Assembly (NCBI GenBank): GCA_902464115.1
Contig: CABQIF010000058.1
Coordinates: 1 to 12,680 of the forward strand
Reading direction: 5' to 3'
DNA length: 12,680 nt
Origin: an uncultured Ruminococcus sp.
GTDB lineage: Bacteria; Bacillota; Clostridia; Oscillospirales; Ruminococcaceae
Shown here: positions 1-7,836 of the stretch, piece by piece
Layout of the letters: each line of letters opens with the position of its first letter
How positions within the stretch are numbered: the first letter of the stretch is position 1
Program-made: the position numbers and the translations under genes
The notes under the pieces: model-generated
What the model saw: only the letters and a program-made list of their open reading frames with translations
What the model was told of the DNA's origin: nothing
Database searches by the model: none

Positions 1-1775
1 TGGTGACCCTTCGGAAGAATTTCTGTTGCATAGTCCTTGCTGCTGTGCATTCTTACCAGCATCATTTCTTCCGGCAGGTAAACATACCGACCCTGTGCAT
101 TCTGTTTGTAAATCGGTGCAATCATCAATTCATTGCCCAACAGCAGCTGGTCTTCTACCTGTTCTGCCATGGCATCATTTGGGAAATCAAACGCCAGCGG
201 CTTGAACATCATCTCATCGTTCAAAGCAGCCTTTAAAAATTCGCTATAGAGATACGGAATCAGGCTGTATCGAATCTGAATCATTTTACCAGCAGCTTCA
301 ACATTGGAGAACCGATAGAGTTCCTGTTCCCGTGTGCCATCTGCGGAGTGATTGCGGAACAGCGGTGTGAACAGGGAGTATTGCAGCCAACGAATCATGA
401 GGTCTTCCGTTGTATCGCAGCCGAATCCGCCCGTATCCGAGCCAGTAAAGAGGAATCCAGCCATATTCAAAGCTGGCAGCTGCTGCATGGACTGGAGAAT
501 ATGCGACCACCAAGATTTGTTATCGCCCTGCCAAATGCCACCATAACGGTGTGCACCAATATAAGAGGAACGAGAAAAGAAAAGTGTCCGCTTTTCCGGA
601 GAAATTTCCTGCAACGCTTCAAATGCCGAGCGTGTCATATTCATGCCATAGAGGTTGTGCACTTCGCTGTGCTTGACCATTTTTCCATCCACATTGTGAT
701 AGAATTTGTCATAGTCGCCGATGTTGCCATTCAAACCAGCTACCATTCCAGTAAAAGCAAAGTATTCCTGAATGCCCATGTTGCCAGCTGTCAGCTTTTC
801 AATTTCTGCACAGGTATCTTCTAAGCGGTCTTCGGTGTAGAAAATAGCGGGTTCGTTCATGTCGTTCCAGAAACCGTCAATCCCCTGTTCTGTCAGAACA
901 GCGTATTTCTTGCCAAACCAATCTCTTGCTTTTGGCTGCAAGAAATCCGGAAAATGCACCCGACCCGGCCAGACAGCACCGACAAAGTCGCCGCCTTCGG
1001 CATTCTTACAGAAATAATTGTTCTGTACGCCTTCTTCATAAACGTCATAACCATCTTCGATTTTTACGCCAGCGTCAATAATCGGAACGAGGTGAATGCC
1101 CTGTTCCTTCATGTCCGCAGCAAGTCCTTTCAAGTTCGGAAATCGTTCGGTATCAACAGTAAAATCCTTGTACCGTTCCATATAATCAATATCCAGATAA
1201 ATGCTGTCCAGTGGAATGCCAGCATCCTGATACTGTTTTGCGACTGTGCGAATATCTTCTTCGGTCTTATAGCCCCAGCGGCTCTGACCATATCCGAATG
1301 CCCAGAACGGTGGAATATAGCTTCTGCCAATCATTTTCCGGAACTGCTTGACAATATCCTTTTCGCTTTCGCCTGTGATGATATAAACAGTTAGGTTATT
1401 GGACGCAGCATGAATTTGCATCATGCTCCGCTTGGTATAGCCAATGTCGAATGTCAGCTTTCCAGCATAGTCAAAGAATGCACCGAAGGTCACTGCACCA
1501 TGAATGATGATGAAGTTGTGTGCACCATAGAGGGAACGGGTGTCCTCATGGTGGTTGGGATTGTCATAGTTCCAGCTGACATACTGCCAGCCTCTCTTGT
1601 TGATACCACGAATCTGTTCGCCCAGACCATAGACAATGTCGTTTTCAGAAAGCGAGTAAGTGAATGTACCTTGCTGGTCTGTTTCAAAAAACGGCAGTGC
1701 ATCGGTGGACGGCTGAACGTCCAAAACAACTGCATCGGTCGGGAATGGGGTTCCATAAACATATTTTTTAATCAT
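1..1775 (-). CDS. GH31 alpha-glucosidase (isomaltase-like), 3' end cut by window edge
   Basis: A retaining glycoside hydrolase of family 31 that would release glucose from the non-reducing ends of alpha-glucosides, probably in the cytoplasm since no signal peptide is seen. 591 codons are open on the minus strand from ATG at 1775; GAAAGGAAG lies 8 nt upstream. The catalytic nucleophile is D305 in the WNDMNEP motif, and the acid/base is D418 in RYGGIWQGDNK. The acceptor/-1 site motif GSDTGGFG is at 445-452, and DIDYM at 195-199 is the usual first-strand aspartate motif. The N-terminal beta-sandwich ends near residue 150 and the (beta/alpha)8 barrel follows. From memory the sequence is close along its whole length to the roughly 663-aa human-gut enzyme Ro-alphaG1, so about 70 C-terminal residues lie outside the window. 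W167 matches the Trp that favours isomaltose in that enzyme. It is divergent from an AraC regulator that probably controls it. Family call very sure; substrate inferred. Confidence 0.95.
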   Translation of the reverse strand, partial: MIKKYVYGTPFPTDAVVLDVQPSTDALPFFETDQQGTFTYSLSENDIVYGLGEQIRGINKRGWQYVSWNYDNPNHHEDTRSLYGAHNFIIIHGAVTFGAFFDYAGKLTFDIGYTKRSMMQIHAASNNLTVYIITGESEKDIVKQFRKMIGRSYIPPFWAFGYGQSRWGYKTEEDIRTVAKQYQDAGIPLDSIYLDIDYMERYKDFTVDTERFPNLKGLAADMKEQGIHLVPIIDAGVKIEDGYDVYEEGVQNNYFCKNAEGGDFVGAVWPGRVHFPDFLQPKARDWFGKKYAVLTEQGIDGFWNDMNEPAIFYTEDRLEDTCAEIEKLTAGNMGIQEYFAFTGMVAGLNGNIGDYDKFYHNVDGKMVKHSEVHNLYGMNMTRSAFEALQEISPEKRTLFFSRSSYIGAHRYGGIWQGDNKSWWSHILQSMQQLPALNMAGFLFTGSDTGGFGCDTTEDLMIRWLQYSLFTPLFRNHSADGTREQELYRFSNVEAAGKMIQIRYSLIPYLYSEFLKAALNDEMMFKPLAFDFPNDAMAEQVEDQLLLGNELMIAPIYKQNAQGRYVYLPEEMMLVRMHSSKDYATEILPKGH

Positions 1776-1825
1776 AACAGCACTTCCTTTCAAAAAGTCC
1801 ATTGCAATTTGTTCTTCTGTATGAT

Positions 1826-1854
1826 ATAATACTACAAAACGGTTCAGAATTCTA
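1826..1854 (-). promoter_or_regulatory. candidate weak promoter of the GH31 gene
   Basis: On the minus strand TATTAT (1826-1831) could be a -10. The hexamer 17 bp upstream (TAGAAT, 1849-1854) is a poor -35. A weak -35 overlapped by the first direct repeat (1848-1865) is what an activator-dependent promoter would look like. An alternative -10 is TATCAT at 1821-1826. Tentative. Confidence 0.35.
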
Positions 1855-1886
1855 TTGATATTCTACGCAATTCTGATACAATTCTA
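1848..1886. repeat. two phased 18-bp direct repeats, probable AraC-family operator
   Basis: Repeat 1 (1848-1865) is AATTCTATTGATATTCTA and repeat 2 (1869-1886) is AATTCTGATACAATTCTA. They match at 13 of 18 positions and start 21 bp apart, two helical turns. Each repeat carries two ATTCT half-sites about one turn apart (starts 1849, 1860, 1870, 1881). AraC-family proteins contact two successive major grooves per monomer and often bind direct repeats, so this fits a dimer site. It covers the araC -35 and -10 and touches the presumed -35 of the divergent GH31 gene, which predicts araC autorepression and GH31 activation. Function is inferred. Confidence 0.6.
1855..1882 (+). promoter_or_regulatory. 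sigma-A promoter of the araC-type regulator
   Basis: TTGATA (1855-1860), a 16-bp spacer, then TACAAT (1877-1882). The expected start is near 1889, giving a leader of about 20 nt that contains the Shine-Dalgarno GGAGGTG (1894-1900). Both hexamers lie inside the 18-bp direct repeats. Confidence 0.65.
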
Positions 1887-1907
1887 TTTTTTCGGAGGTG
1901 TTTTTGA

Positions 1908-2786
1908 ATGAATGAACGAGATTCGAGAGAAAATCGCATACATGGTTCAGAAATTAAGCCATTTGGATACTATGCATGCGAAATTCCGAACCATTTTCAC
2001 TGTGTCCCCATGCATTGGCATCGGGAATTTGAACTGAATTTTGTACGGGAGGGTTCTGCTTCTTTTATTTGTGGAGAAGAAAAGTTTGACTCTGCGGCAG
2101 GGGATATTATTATCATTCAACCAAATGTGATGCATTCGATTTATCCACGGGAATCCATGCATCAGGTCTATGATACATTGGTATTTCGGCATGAAATTTT
2201 CGGCGGATTTGATTCTGATCGTGCCATTATAGCTTGTATCAAGCCGCTGATGACTGGAAAAATGCACATTCCAACGCATATCACGACTGACCATCCGTAT
2301 TATGTGGAATTAGAGATGATGATGAACAATATTTTTTCCTGTGCCAAAGGAGATACGCCACGGCTGGACTTGCTGATGCGGAGTGAATTGCTGCGGCTGT
2401 TCTGGCTGTTGGAAACAGAAGCAACAGTAGAGCATGATTTCTATGAGCCAGGGGAGGCGATTCGTCCAGCATTGGAATACATCGCAGACCATTTTCAAGA
2501 GCCGATCACCGTCAAGCAGTTGGCAGATTCTGTGCACTTGAGCGAAAGTTACTTTATGCATCAGTTTCAAAAACAGGTGGGATTCCGTGCGGTGGAGTAT
2601 CTTTCCCACTATCGCATCAATCAAGCTTGTAAAGAATTGCTGTCCACGAAGAAAAGCGTGCTGGAGATTGCGTTTGATTGTGGATTTCGGAATCTTTCCA
2701 ATTTCAATCGGCAATTCCGGAAAATTACAGGCAATGCTCCGACGGAATACCGGAAAAAATTTGCAGAGGAATCGTTTTTCTGGTAA
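1908..2786 (+). CDS. AraC-family transcriptional regulator with cupin sensor domain
   Basis: A 292-residue DNA-binding regulator, likely responding to a sugar. The N-terminal half is a cupin-like AraC ligand domain, with HWHREFELNFVREG at 36-49 and the strand motif GDIIIIQPNVMH at 65-76. The C-terminal AraC/XylS domain (about 183-285) has two helix-turn-helix units: ITVKQLADSVHLSESYF at 200-216, and a second that includes IAFDCGFRNLSNFNRQFRK and ends in the family signature GNAPTEYRK. The start at ATG 1908 is set by GGAGGTG 7 nt upstream. It is divergent from the GH31 alpha-glucosidase, a typical layout for a local carbohydrate regulator. No clear terminator follows; the aldo/keto reductase promoter begins 15 bp after its stop. 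Ligand unknown; family sure. Confidence 0.95.
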   Translation: MNERDSRENRIHGSEIKPFGYYACEIPNHFHCVPMHWHREFELNFVREGSASFICGEEKFDSAAGDIIIIQPNVMHSIYPRESMHQVYDTLVFRHEIFGGFDSDRAIIACIKPLMTGKMHIPTHITTDHPYYVELEMMMNNIFSCAKGDTPRLDLLMRSELLRLFWLLETEATVEHDFYEPGEAIRPALEYIADHFQEPITVKQLADSVHLSESYFMHQFQKQVGFRAVEYLSHYRINQACKELLSTKKSVLEIAFDCGFRNLSNFNRQFRKITGNAPTEYRKKFAEESFFW

Positions 2787-2801
2787 GATTGCAAAAACAT
2801 C

Positions 2802-2851
2802 TTTACAAAGGAATAAAAAGGGCATATAATAGGGGCAGGCAGGAAGCTGCC
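2802..2851 (+). promoter_or_regulatory. sigma-A promoter of the aldo/keto reductase, with a 5' stem-loop
   Basis: TTTACA (2802-2807), a 17-bp spacer, then a perfect TATAAT (2825-2830). The expected start is near 2837. A small hairpin, GGCAG (2838-2842), loop GAAG, CTGCC (2847-2851), would sit at the very 5' end of the mRNA, where such stems can protect the transcript. The stem role is inferred. Confidence 0.8.
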
Positions 2852-2876
2852 GAAAAAACAAAAGGAGCGATGAAAA

Positions 2877-3881
2877 ATGGAATATACAAAGTTAGGGAAT
2901 ACCGATATTACCATTTCCAAAATCTGTGTTGGCTGTATGAGTTTCGGAAAAGCTGGAATCATGCATGACTGGACGCTGGATGAAGCAGAAACCGAAACGG
3001 TTGTCAAGCATGCTTTGGATTTGGGCATCAACTTTTTTGATACGGCAAACTGCTATTCTGCCGGCACGAGCGAACGTTATCTGGGACACGCTCTGAAAAA
3101 GAATATTTCCCGTGATAAAGTGGTTCTTGCCTCGAAAGTCTATTTTAATCCGGGGCGGCTTTCCAAAGAAGCCATTTATGGGGAAATTGATGGCACATTG
3201 CAGCGTCTGGGGACAGACTACTTAGACCTCTATATCATTCACCGGTTTGACTACGAAACGCCGATAGAAGAAACGATGGAAGCTTTAAATGACCTAGTGA
3301 AAGCCGGAAAAGTTCGGGCATTGGGTGCATCTGCCATGTACGGGTATCAGTTTTATAATATGCAGCTGGCAGCCCGTGACAACGGCTGGACACCATTTCA
3401 GGCGATGGAGAATCATTATAATCTGCTGTATCGGGAAGATGAACGGGAACTGATTCCAATTTGCAAGCAGATGGGCGTGACATTAATGCCATACAGTCCG
3501 CTGGCAGCGGGACATTTGGTTCGTCCAACTTGGACAGCAAACACCTGCCGCAGCAAAACTGACCGGGTTGCAATGGGAAAATATGACCGTACAGAAGAAC
3601 AGGATATGCAGATTGTCCGCCGTGTTGCAGAAGTAGCAGAGTGTTACGGTGTAAAAATGCAGCAGATTGCATTGGCTTGGCAGTGGGCAAAGGGAGTTGC
3701 TGCTCCGATTGTCGGTGCAACCAAATCCAGCTATTTAGATGATGCAGCCGGTGCATTATCTGTTCAATTGACAGATGCAGACCTTGCATTATTGGAAGAA
3801 TGCTATGTTCCGCATCGCATTGTCGGAGCAATTGACAAGAATCCGGCAGAAGGCGTTGTATTGCTGGACGAAAAGACATAA
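2877..3881 (+). CDS. aldo/keto reductase
   Basis: An NAD(P)H-dependent oxidoreductase of the aldo/keto reductase superfamily, 334 residues, cytoplasmic. The family's catalytic tetrad is visible: D55 (FFDTANCY), Y60, K87 (LASKVY) and H122 (YIIHRF). The barrel opens with KLGNTDITISKICVGCMSFG at 5-24, and the C-terminal cofactor-phosphate region carries APIVGATKSSYLDDA. Length is normal for the 'LGxSxLxVS' bacterial group (YajO/IolS-like). The start at 2877 has AAAGGAG (2861-2867) 9 nt upstream; an out-of-frame ATG at 2870 is too close to the Shine-Dalgarno. It has its own promoter and terminator, so it is a single-gene unit despite lying 90 bp after the regulator. Substrate unknown; it may reduce a sugar or aldehyde linked to the neighbouring glycoside locus, which is a guess. 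Confidence 0.95.
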   Translation: MEYTKLGNTDITISKICVGCMSFGKAGIMHDWTLDEAETETVVKHALDLGINFFDTANCYSAGTSERYLGHALKKNISRDKVVLASKVYFNPGRLSKEAIYGEIDGTLQRLGTDYLDLYIIHRFDYETPIEETMEALNDLVKAGKVRALGASAMYGYQFYNMQLAARDNGWTPFQAMENHYNLLYREDERELIPICKQMGVTLMPYSPLAAGHLVRPTWTANTCRSKTDRVAMGKYDRTEEQDMQIVRRVAEVAECYGVKMQQIALAWQWAKGVAAPIVGATKSSYLDDAAGALSVQLTDADLALLEECYVPHRIVGAIDKNPAEGVVLLDEKT

Positions 3882-3895
3882 AGAACTGAAAATTG

Positions 3896-3938
3896 GCAGC
3901 AGGAAGATTGCACGATGTTCCTGCTGCTTTTGATTTTT
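3896..3938 (+). terminator. intrinsic terminator after the aldo/keto reductase
   Basis: GCAGCAGGAA (3896-3905) pairs perfectly with TTCCTGCTGC (3918-3927) around a 12-nt loop. It is followed by TTTTGATTTTT. It lies 15 bp after the stop codon. Confidence 0.9.
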
Positions 3939-3999
3939 GAACTTTTTTGACAAATTGGAACAAAAATCGAAGTTGCGGCAGGTTTGATTTTATCTTTTG

Positions 4000-4028
4000 T
4001 TTAACTTTGGTTTATGTGTATTTATAAC
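4000..4028 (+). promoter_or_regulatory. candidate promoter of the P-type ATPase
   Basis: TTTAAC (4000-4005), 17 bp, TATAAC (4023-4028). The -10 is good, the -35 poor. A perfect TTGACA at 3947-3952 has no -10 at the right distance. The gap 3939-4073 shows no other gene. Tentative. Confidence 0.35.
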
Positions 4029-4073
4029 CAATTCGATAAACTAAAGATAACTTACAGGGAAGGAAGTGCTTGT

Positions 4074-6350
4074 ATGAAAGCAAAAGAAACTGCCTCTAAA
4101 ACCACCGCACAGATTTTGCGAGATAATGTGTGTACGCTGTTCAATTTATTGAATCTGCTGATTGCCATTGCATTGATTGCAGTGCATGCATGGTCAAACT
4201 TGTTTTTTATTTTTGTGATCGCCTTAAATACAATCATTGGGATTGCACAGGAATTGAAAGCAAAGCGATTGATTGAAAAGCTGACACTTTTATCACAGCC
4301 AAATGCCAAAATTGAACGCAATGGGACGATACGATCTGTTCCCATTGCAGAAGTACAGGAACAGGATATTTTGCTGCTGGAGAGCGGCAACCAGATTTGT
4401 GCGGATGCAGTTGTCCGCAGCGGCGGAATTGAAGTGAATGAATCACTGCTGACGGGCGAATCAGATGCCATCTTTAAAAAAGAAGGCGATACGCTGTTGT
4501 CAGGCAGTTCTGTCATCAGCGGAACGTGTCAGGCAACGGTACTCCATGTTGGAAGTGACAGCTACGCTGCAAAATTGACGAAAGAAGCCAAGAAAACCAA
4601 GGCCATGCATTCGGAATTAGTCGGTTCGATGCGAAAAGTGACTCGTTTGACGAGCCTTTGTATTGTTCCGCTGGGCATTCTGCTGTTTGTGCAGGCATTG
4701 TTTTTCCGGGATAGTTCCATGTATGATGCAGTCGTTGGAACTTCTGCCGGCTTGCTGGGAATGCTGCCGAAAGGGCTATATCTGCTCATTAGTATCAGCC
4801 TAGCTGCCGGAATTATTACACTTTCCAAGAAAAATGTACTGGTGCAAGATTTGTATTCACTGGAAAATCTAGCCCACGTTGATGTGCTCTGTCTGGATAA
4901 AACTGGAACACTGACTGAAGGAAATATGAAAGTCGAAAAAGCGGTTTTGTTTCCGGAAACAGATTCCGCAATGTTTCAGGAATGGATGGGGAACTTTTTG
5001 ACCCATACACAAGATAACAATGCGACTTTTCAGGCAATGTATACTTATTTTAATGGGATGGATACGTTATCCGTTACAGAGCAGATTCCGTTTTCTTCTG
5101 ATCGAAAGTGGAGTGCAATGACGTTCTCCGGAGTAGGCACACTTGTCATTGGAGCACCGGAAAAGCTCTGTCCGGATAAGTTGTCAGAAAGCGTTCTGGA
5201 AGCACAACGGAACGGAAAGCGTGTTCTTTTAGCTGGAATCACCCAACATCCTGTTCAAAAAGAACAGCCACTACCGAAAATGCAACTGTTGGCGGAAATT
5301 ATTCTGACAGACCCACTTCGTGTCAACGCTGCGAAAACAATTGCAGCATTTCAGCAGGAGGGTGTTTCTGTAAAGCTGATTTCTGGCGACAATCCTATGA
5401 CTGCCTCCGCAATGGCACAGCAGGCAGGTGTTTTTCAGGGCGATCGCTGGATCGATATGCGAACGGTTACAGATTCTGAGATTGATGCAGCTGCGGAGCA
5501 GTACACTGTTTTTGGCAGAGTAACCCCACAGCAAAAAAAGCAGTTGATTCAGGCATTTCATCGCCAGAAGCATACCGTTGCGATGACGGGCGATGGTGTC
5601 AATGACTTGTTGGCATTGAAAGAGGCAGATTGCAGCATTTCCGTGGGGCAGGGCAGCGATGCCGCCCGTCAGACAGCTCAACTTGTATTATTGGATTCCG
5701 ATTTTGCGGTCTTGAAAGATGTCCTGTTAGAGGGGCGGCGAGTCGTTCACAATGTTACACGGTCTGCTGGTGTCTTTTTCATCAAAACGCTGTATTCGAT
5801 TTTGTTATGTGTGCTCTGTTTGCTGACCAACACACCATTCCCATTTGTGCCGATTCAAATCACCTTGATTGATTTGGTAATTGAGGGCTATCCGTCTTTC
5901 TTCTTATCATTTCTTCCAGATTCTCGACCTGTCCGGACAAAATTCCTACCGGAAGCCATCCGAAGAGCTGCACCAAATGCACTTGCCATTGGCGTTTGCT
6001 TCTTATTTTATCTGGTATTGCATGCGATGGGTATTTTTGGATTGTCCGGCGAACAGACACAGGCAAATACTTTGCTGTTCTTGCTGATTGGAACGGTTGG
6101 ATTGCTGGGTGTTTTCAAGATGTGTTTACCGTTTACAAAAGGAAAGGCGTTTTTTGCAGCAACTTCTGCAATTGGATTCTATTTCGCCATTGCACTTTGT
6201 CTGTGGCTGCAACAGCATCTGTTGTATCTGGATATTTTGCATCTTGCTGTTCCGACTGGCACAACCTTGTTATTCTTTGGATTGTTTGCCGTCTTGGCGA
6301 TTCTAACAGAATCCATACTTTCCAGAACGCTCTTCAAACAGAAGCGTTGA
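4074..6350 (+). CDS. P-type cation-transporting ATPase (HAD-IC; Exp7/CtpE-like)
   Basis: A 758-residue membrane ion pump driven by ATP. Motifs in order: actuator loop LTGES (126-130), TM4 motif MLPKGLYLL (230-238), phosphorylation site D275 in CLDKTGTLTEGN, nucleotide-domain GAPEKL (360-365), LTDPLR (411-416), and hinge MTGDGVND (504-511). Paired N-terminal membrane segments lie at about 20-57, a second pair at 193-250, and several at 570-748. The start is ATG 4074, with AGGAAG 7 nt upstream; the in-frame ATG at 4014 has no Shine-Dalgarno and lies in the candidate promoter. The usual N-terminal 'GLT..E...R...G..N' stretch of this family is absent, and TM4 has PKGL rather than PEGL. Relatives include pneumococcal Exp7 and mycobacterial CtpE (calcium uptake); ion and direction cannot be read here. 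The promoter of the next gene overlaps its stop codon. Confidence 0.93.
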   Translation: MKAKETASKTTAQILRDNVCTLFNLLNLLIAIALIAVHAWSNLFFIFVIALNTIIGIAQELKAKRLIEKLTLLSQPNAKIERNGTIRSVPIAEVQEQDILLLESGNQICADAVVRSGGIEVNESLLTGESDAIFKKEGDTLLSGSSVISGTCQATVLHVGSDSYAAKLTKEAKKTKAMHSELVGSMRKVTRLTSLCIVPLGILLFVQALFFRDSSMYDAVVGTSAGLLGMLPKGLYLLISISLAAGIITLSKKNVLVQDLYSLENLAHVDVLCLDKTGTLTEGNMKVEKAVLFPETDSAMFQEWMGNFLTHTQDNNATFQAMYTYFNGMDTLSVTEQIPFSSDRKWSAMTFSGVGTLVIGAPEKLCPDKLSESVLEAQRNGKRVLLAGITQHPVQKEQPLPKMQLLAEIILTDPLRVNAAKTIAAFQQEGVSVKLISGDNPMTASAMAQQAGVFQGDRWIDMRTVTDSEIDAAAEQYTVFGRVTPQQKKQLIQAFHRQKHTVAMTGDGVNDLLALKEADCSISVGQGSDAARQTAQLVLLDSDFAVLKDVLLEGRRVVHNVTRSAGVFFIKTLYSILLCVLCLLTNTPFPFVPIQITLIDLVIEGYPSFFLSFLPDSRPVRTKFLPEAIRRAAPNALAIGVCFLFYLVLHAMGIFGLSGEQTQANTLLFLLIGTVGLLGVFKMCLPFTKGKAFFAATSAIGFYFAIALCLWLQQHLLYLDILHLAVPTGTTLLFFGLFAVLAILTESILSRTLFKQKR

Positions 6351-6375
6351 CGATAAAAGAAAATCGTGCTATAAT
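6347..6375 (+). promoter_or_regulatory. sigma-A promoter of the kinase-regulator-transporter operon
   Basis: TTGACG (6347-6352), a 17-bp spacer, then a perfect TATAAT (6370-6375). The -35 contains the TGA stop of the ATPase gene. The expected start near 6382 lies just after the in-frame ATG at 6379, which argues for the downstream TTG start. Confidence 0.8.
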
Positions 6376-6399
6376 AAAATGCAGAGGAGGCGGAAGAAA

Positions 6400-7836
6400 T
6401 TGACCATTAAAAAGCGATTGTTTCTCTCGAATTTATTTATGTTGCTGATTCCGGCAATGGTCAGCGTTCTGATTTTGGCAGTTTCTCTGCTATTCTTTGT
6501 AAATGTAGTCTATAAGCAGGTAATGGATGAAACGGTTCGGGAAGAAAACACCGTTCATCTAGAACATCTGCTCATGGAGCAGGCGAAAGAGTTCTTGCAA
6601 ACGAAACATGAAGTGCTTACTGATTCGCATTTATATCAGACCGTTGAGAAATACGTCGGAACACAAGAAATTCAGCTGCAAATTTATCAGGGCGATGCAC
6701 AAATTTGTTCCATGGGAACGAGTACACAGGCACTTGCCAGTCAATCGTTACAGGAATTATCCAGCATCACGCCAAATGGTAGCCTTTATATGGAGCAGGC
6801 GGAAATAGAGGGCGTTTCTTATACGATTTATTTATTTTTCTCTGCTCCTGTCAAGGAAAGTGCGTGGAATGAATCCGTTGTAAAATATTGGATTCTTGTT
6901 CTGTCGATTTTGATTGTCGCTGCGGTTTTAATCACCAACCGATTTTTGACGAAGTTTGTATTCCGGAAAATTGAAAAGCCGTTGGATCTTTTGGTTTCTG
7001 GCGTGCATGAAATTCAAAATGGTAATTTAACCCATCGCATTGCCTACAAAGAAAAAGACGAATTTCTTCCAGTTTTCAAAGATTTTAATCAGATGGCAGA
7101 GCGGTTGCAGCAATCCATTGAACAGATAGAACGGGAGGAGCGAAACCGGAAAGAATTGATTGCTGGCATTTCCCACGACCTGCGAACGCCGTTGACTTCG
7201 ATTAAAGCCTATATCGAGGGTTTAATCGAGGGAATTGCACAGACACCAGAACGGCAGCAGAAATATATGCAGACGATTCGGGAAAAGGCAAACGACATTG
7301 ACCGCATGGTGGACAAGCTGTTTCTATTCTCCAAGTTGGATTTGGGCGACAGTCCGTTTTATCCAGAACCGATTTCTGTTGCAGAAGCCTTGAACAGCTT
7401 GATTTCTGAAAATGCAGAAGCTTATGCAAAACAGGGAATGACGATCATACTGGAAGAGATTTCAGAAGCTTGCACGGTGTATGCAGACCCCGTGCAGTTT
7501 CGAAATGCGATTACCAACTTGCTGGAAAATAGCCTGAAATATAAGGATGCTCCGGAAGTGCAAGTGCGGATTCGCTGCACAGAAACAGATTCTGATGCAA
7601 CGATTATAGTATCAGACAATGGGCCAGGTGTTCCAGAGGAAGCATTGCCGAAATTATTTGATGTATTTTACCGCAGTGACCCAGCCCGCAGCAATCCGCA
7701 ATCTGGCAGCGGACTGGGACTGGCGATTACAGCAAAAATTCTGGAGCGGTTCGGCGGTTCGATTCGAGCAGAGCAGGAAACACCGAAAGGATTGCGGATT
7801 TTGCTGACAATTCCAAAGAAAGGGGCAGAAACATGA
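6400..7836 (+). CDS. membrane sensor histidine kinase
   Basis: The sensor of a two-component system, 478 residues: autophosphorylates on histidine and passes phosphate to the adjacent regulator. TM1 is about 9-37, an extracellular sensor of about 120 residues follows, TM2 is about 163-181, and HAMP about 182-240. The HisKA phosphoacceptor is H259 (AGISHDLRTPLTS). The HATPase_c boxes are N377 (NLLENSLKY), D406 (VSDNGPGVP) and GSGLGLAI near 436-443. The start chosen is TTG 6400, with AGGAGG (6385-6390) 9 nt upstream. The in-frame ATG at 6379 would place the Shine-Dalgarno inside the coding sequence and precede the predicted transcription start. It overlaps the response regulator by 4 bases (ATGA), so the pair is translationally coupled. 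I do not recognise the extracellular domain; signal unknown. Confidence 0.93.
   Translation: MTIKKRLFLSNLFMLLIPAMVSVLILAVSLLFFVNVVYKQVMDETVREENTVHLEHLLMEQAKEFLQTKHEVLTDSHLYQTVEKYVGTQEIQLQIYQGDAQICSMGTSTQALASQSLQELSSITPNGSLYMEQAEIEGVSYTIYLFFSAPVKESAWNESVVKYWILVLSILIVAAVLITNRFLTKFVFRKIEKPLDLLVSGVHEIQNGNLTHRIAYKEKDEFLPVFKDFNQMAERLQQSIEQIEREERNRKELIAGISHDLRTPLTSIKAYIEGLIEGIAQTPERQQKYMQTIREKANDIDRMVDKLFLFSKLDLGDSPFYPEPISVAEALNSLISENAEAYAKQGMTIILEEISEACTVYADPVQFRNAITNLLENSLKYKDAPEVQVRIRCTETDSDATIIVSDNGPGVPEEALPKLFDVFYRSDPARSNPQSGSGLGLAITAKILERFGGSIRAEQETPKGLRILLTIPKKGAET

Noticed and set aside
3..1829. Several plus-strand open frames (3-236, 348-824, 954-1394, 1410-1829)
   Set aside because: They lie opposite the continuous 591-codon GH31 frame, have no Shine-Dalgarno or family motif, and read as antisense shadow.
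2310..2861. Minus-strand open frame of 183 codons opposite the AraC gene
   Set aside because: It is antisense to a clear AraC domain, with no ribosome site or motif.
3235..3963. Minus-strand open frame of 242 codons opposite the aldo/keto reductase
   Set aside because: The plus-strand gene has a full catalytic tetrad and promoter; the minus frame has no recognisable domain and its start lies in the spacer beyond the plus-strand terminator.
6379..6399. ATG 6379 as kinase start
   Set aside because: It would put AGGAGG inside the coding sequence and lies at or before the predicted transcription start.
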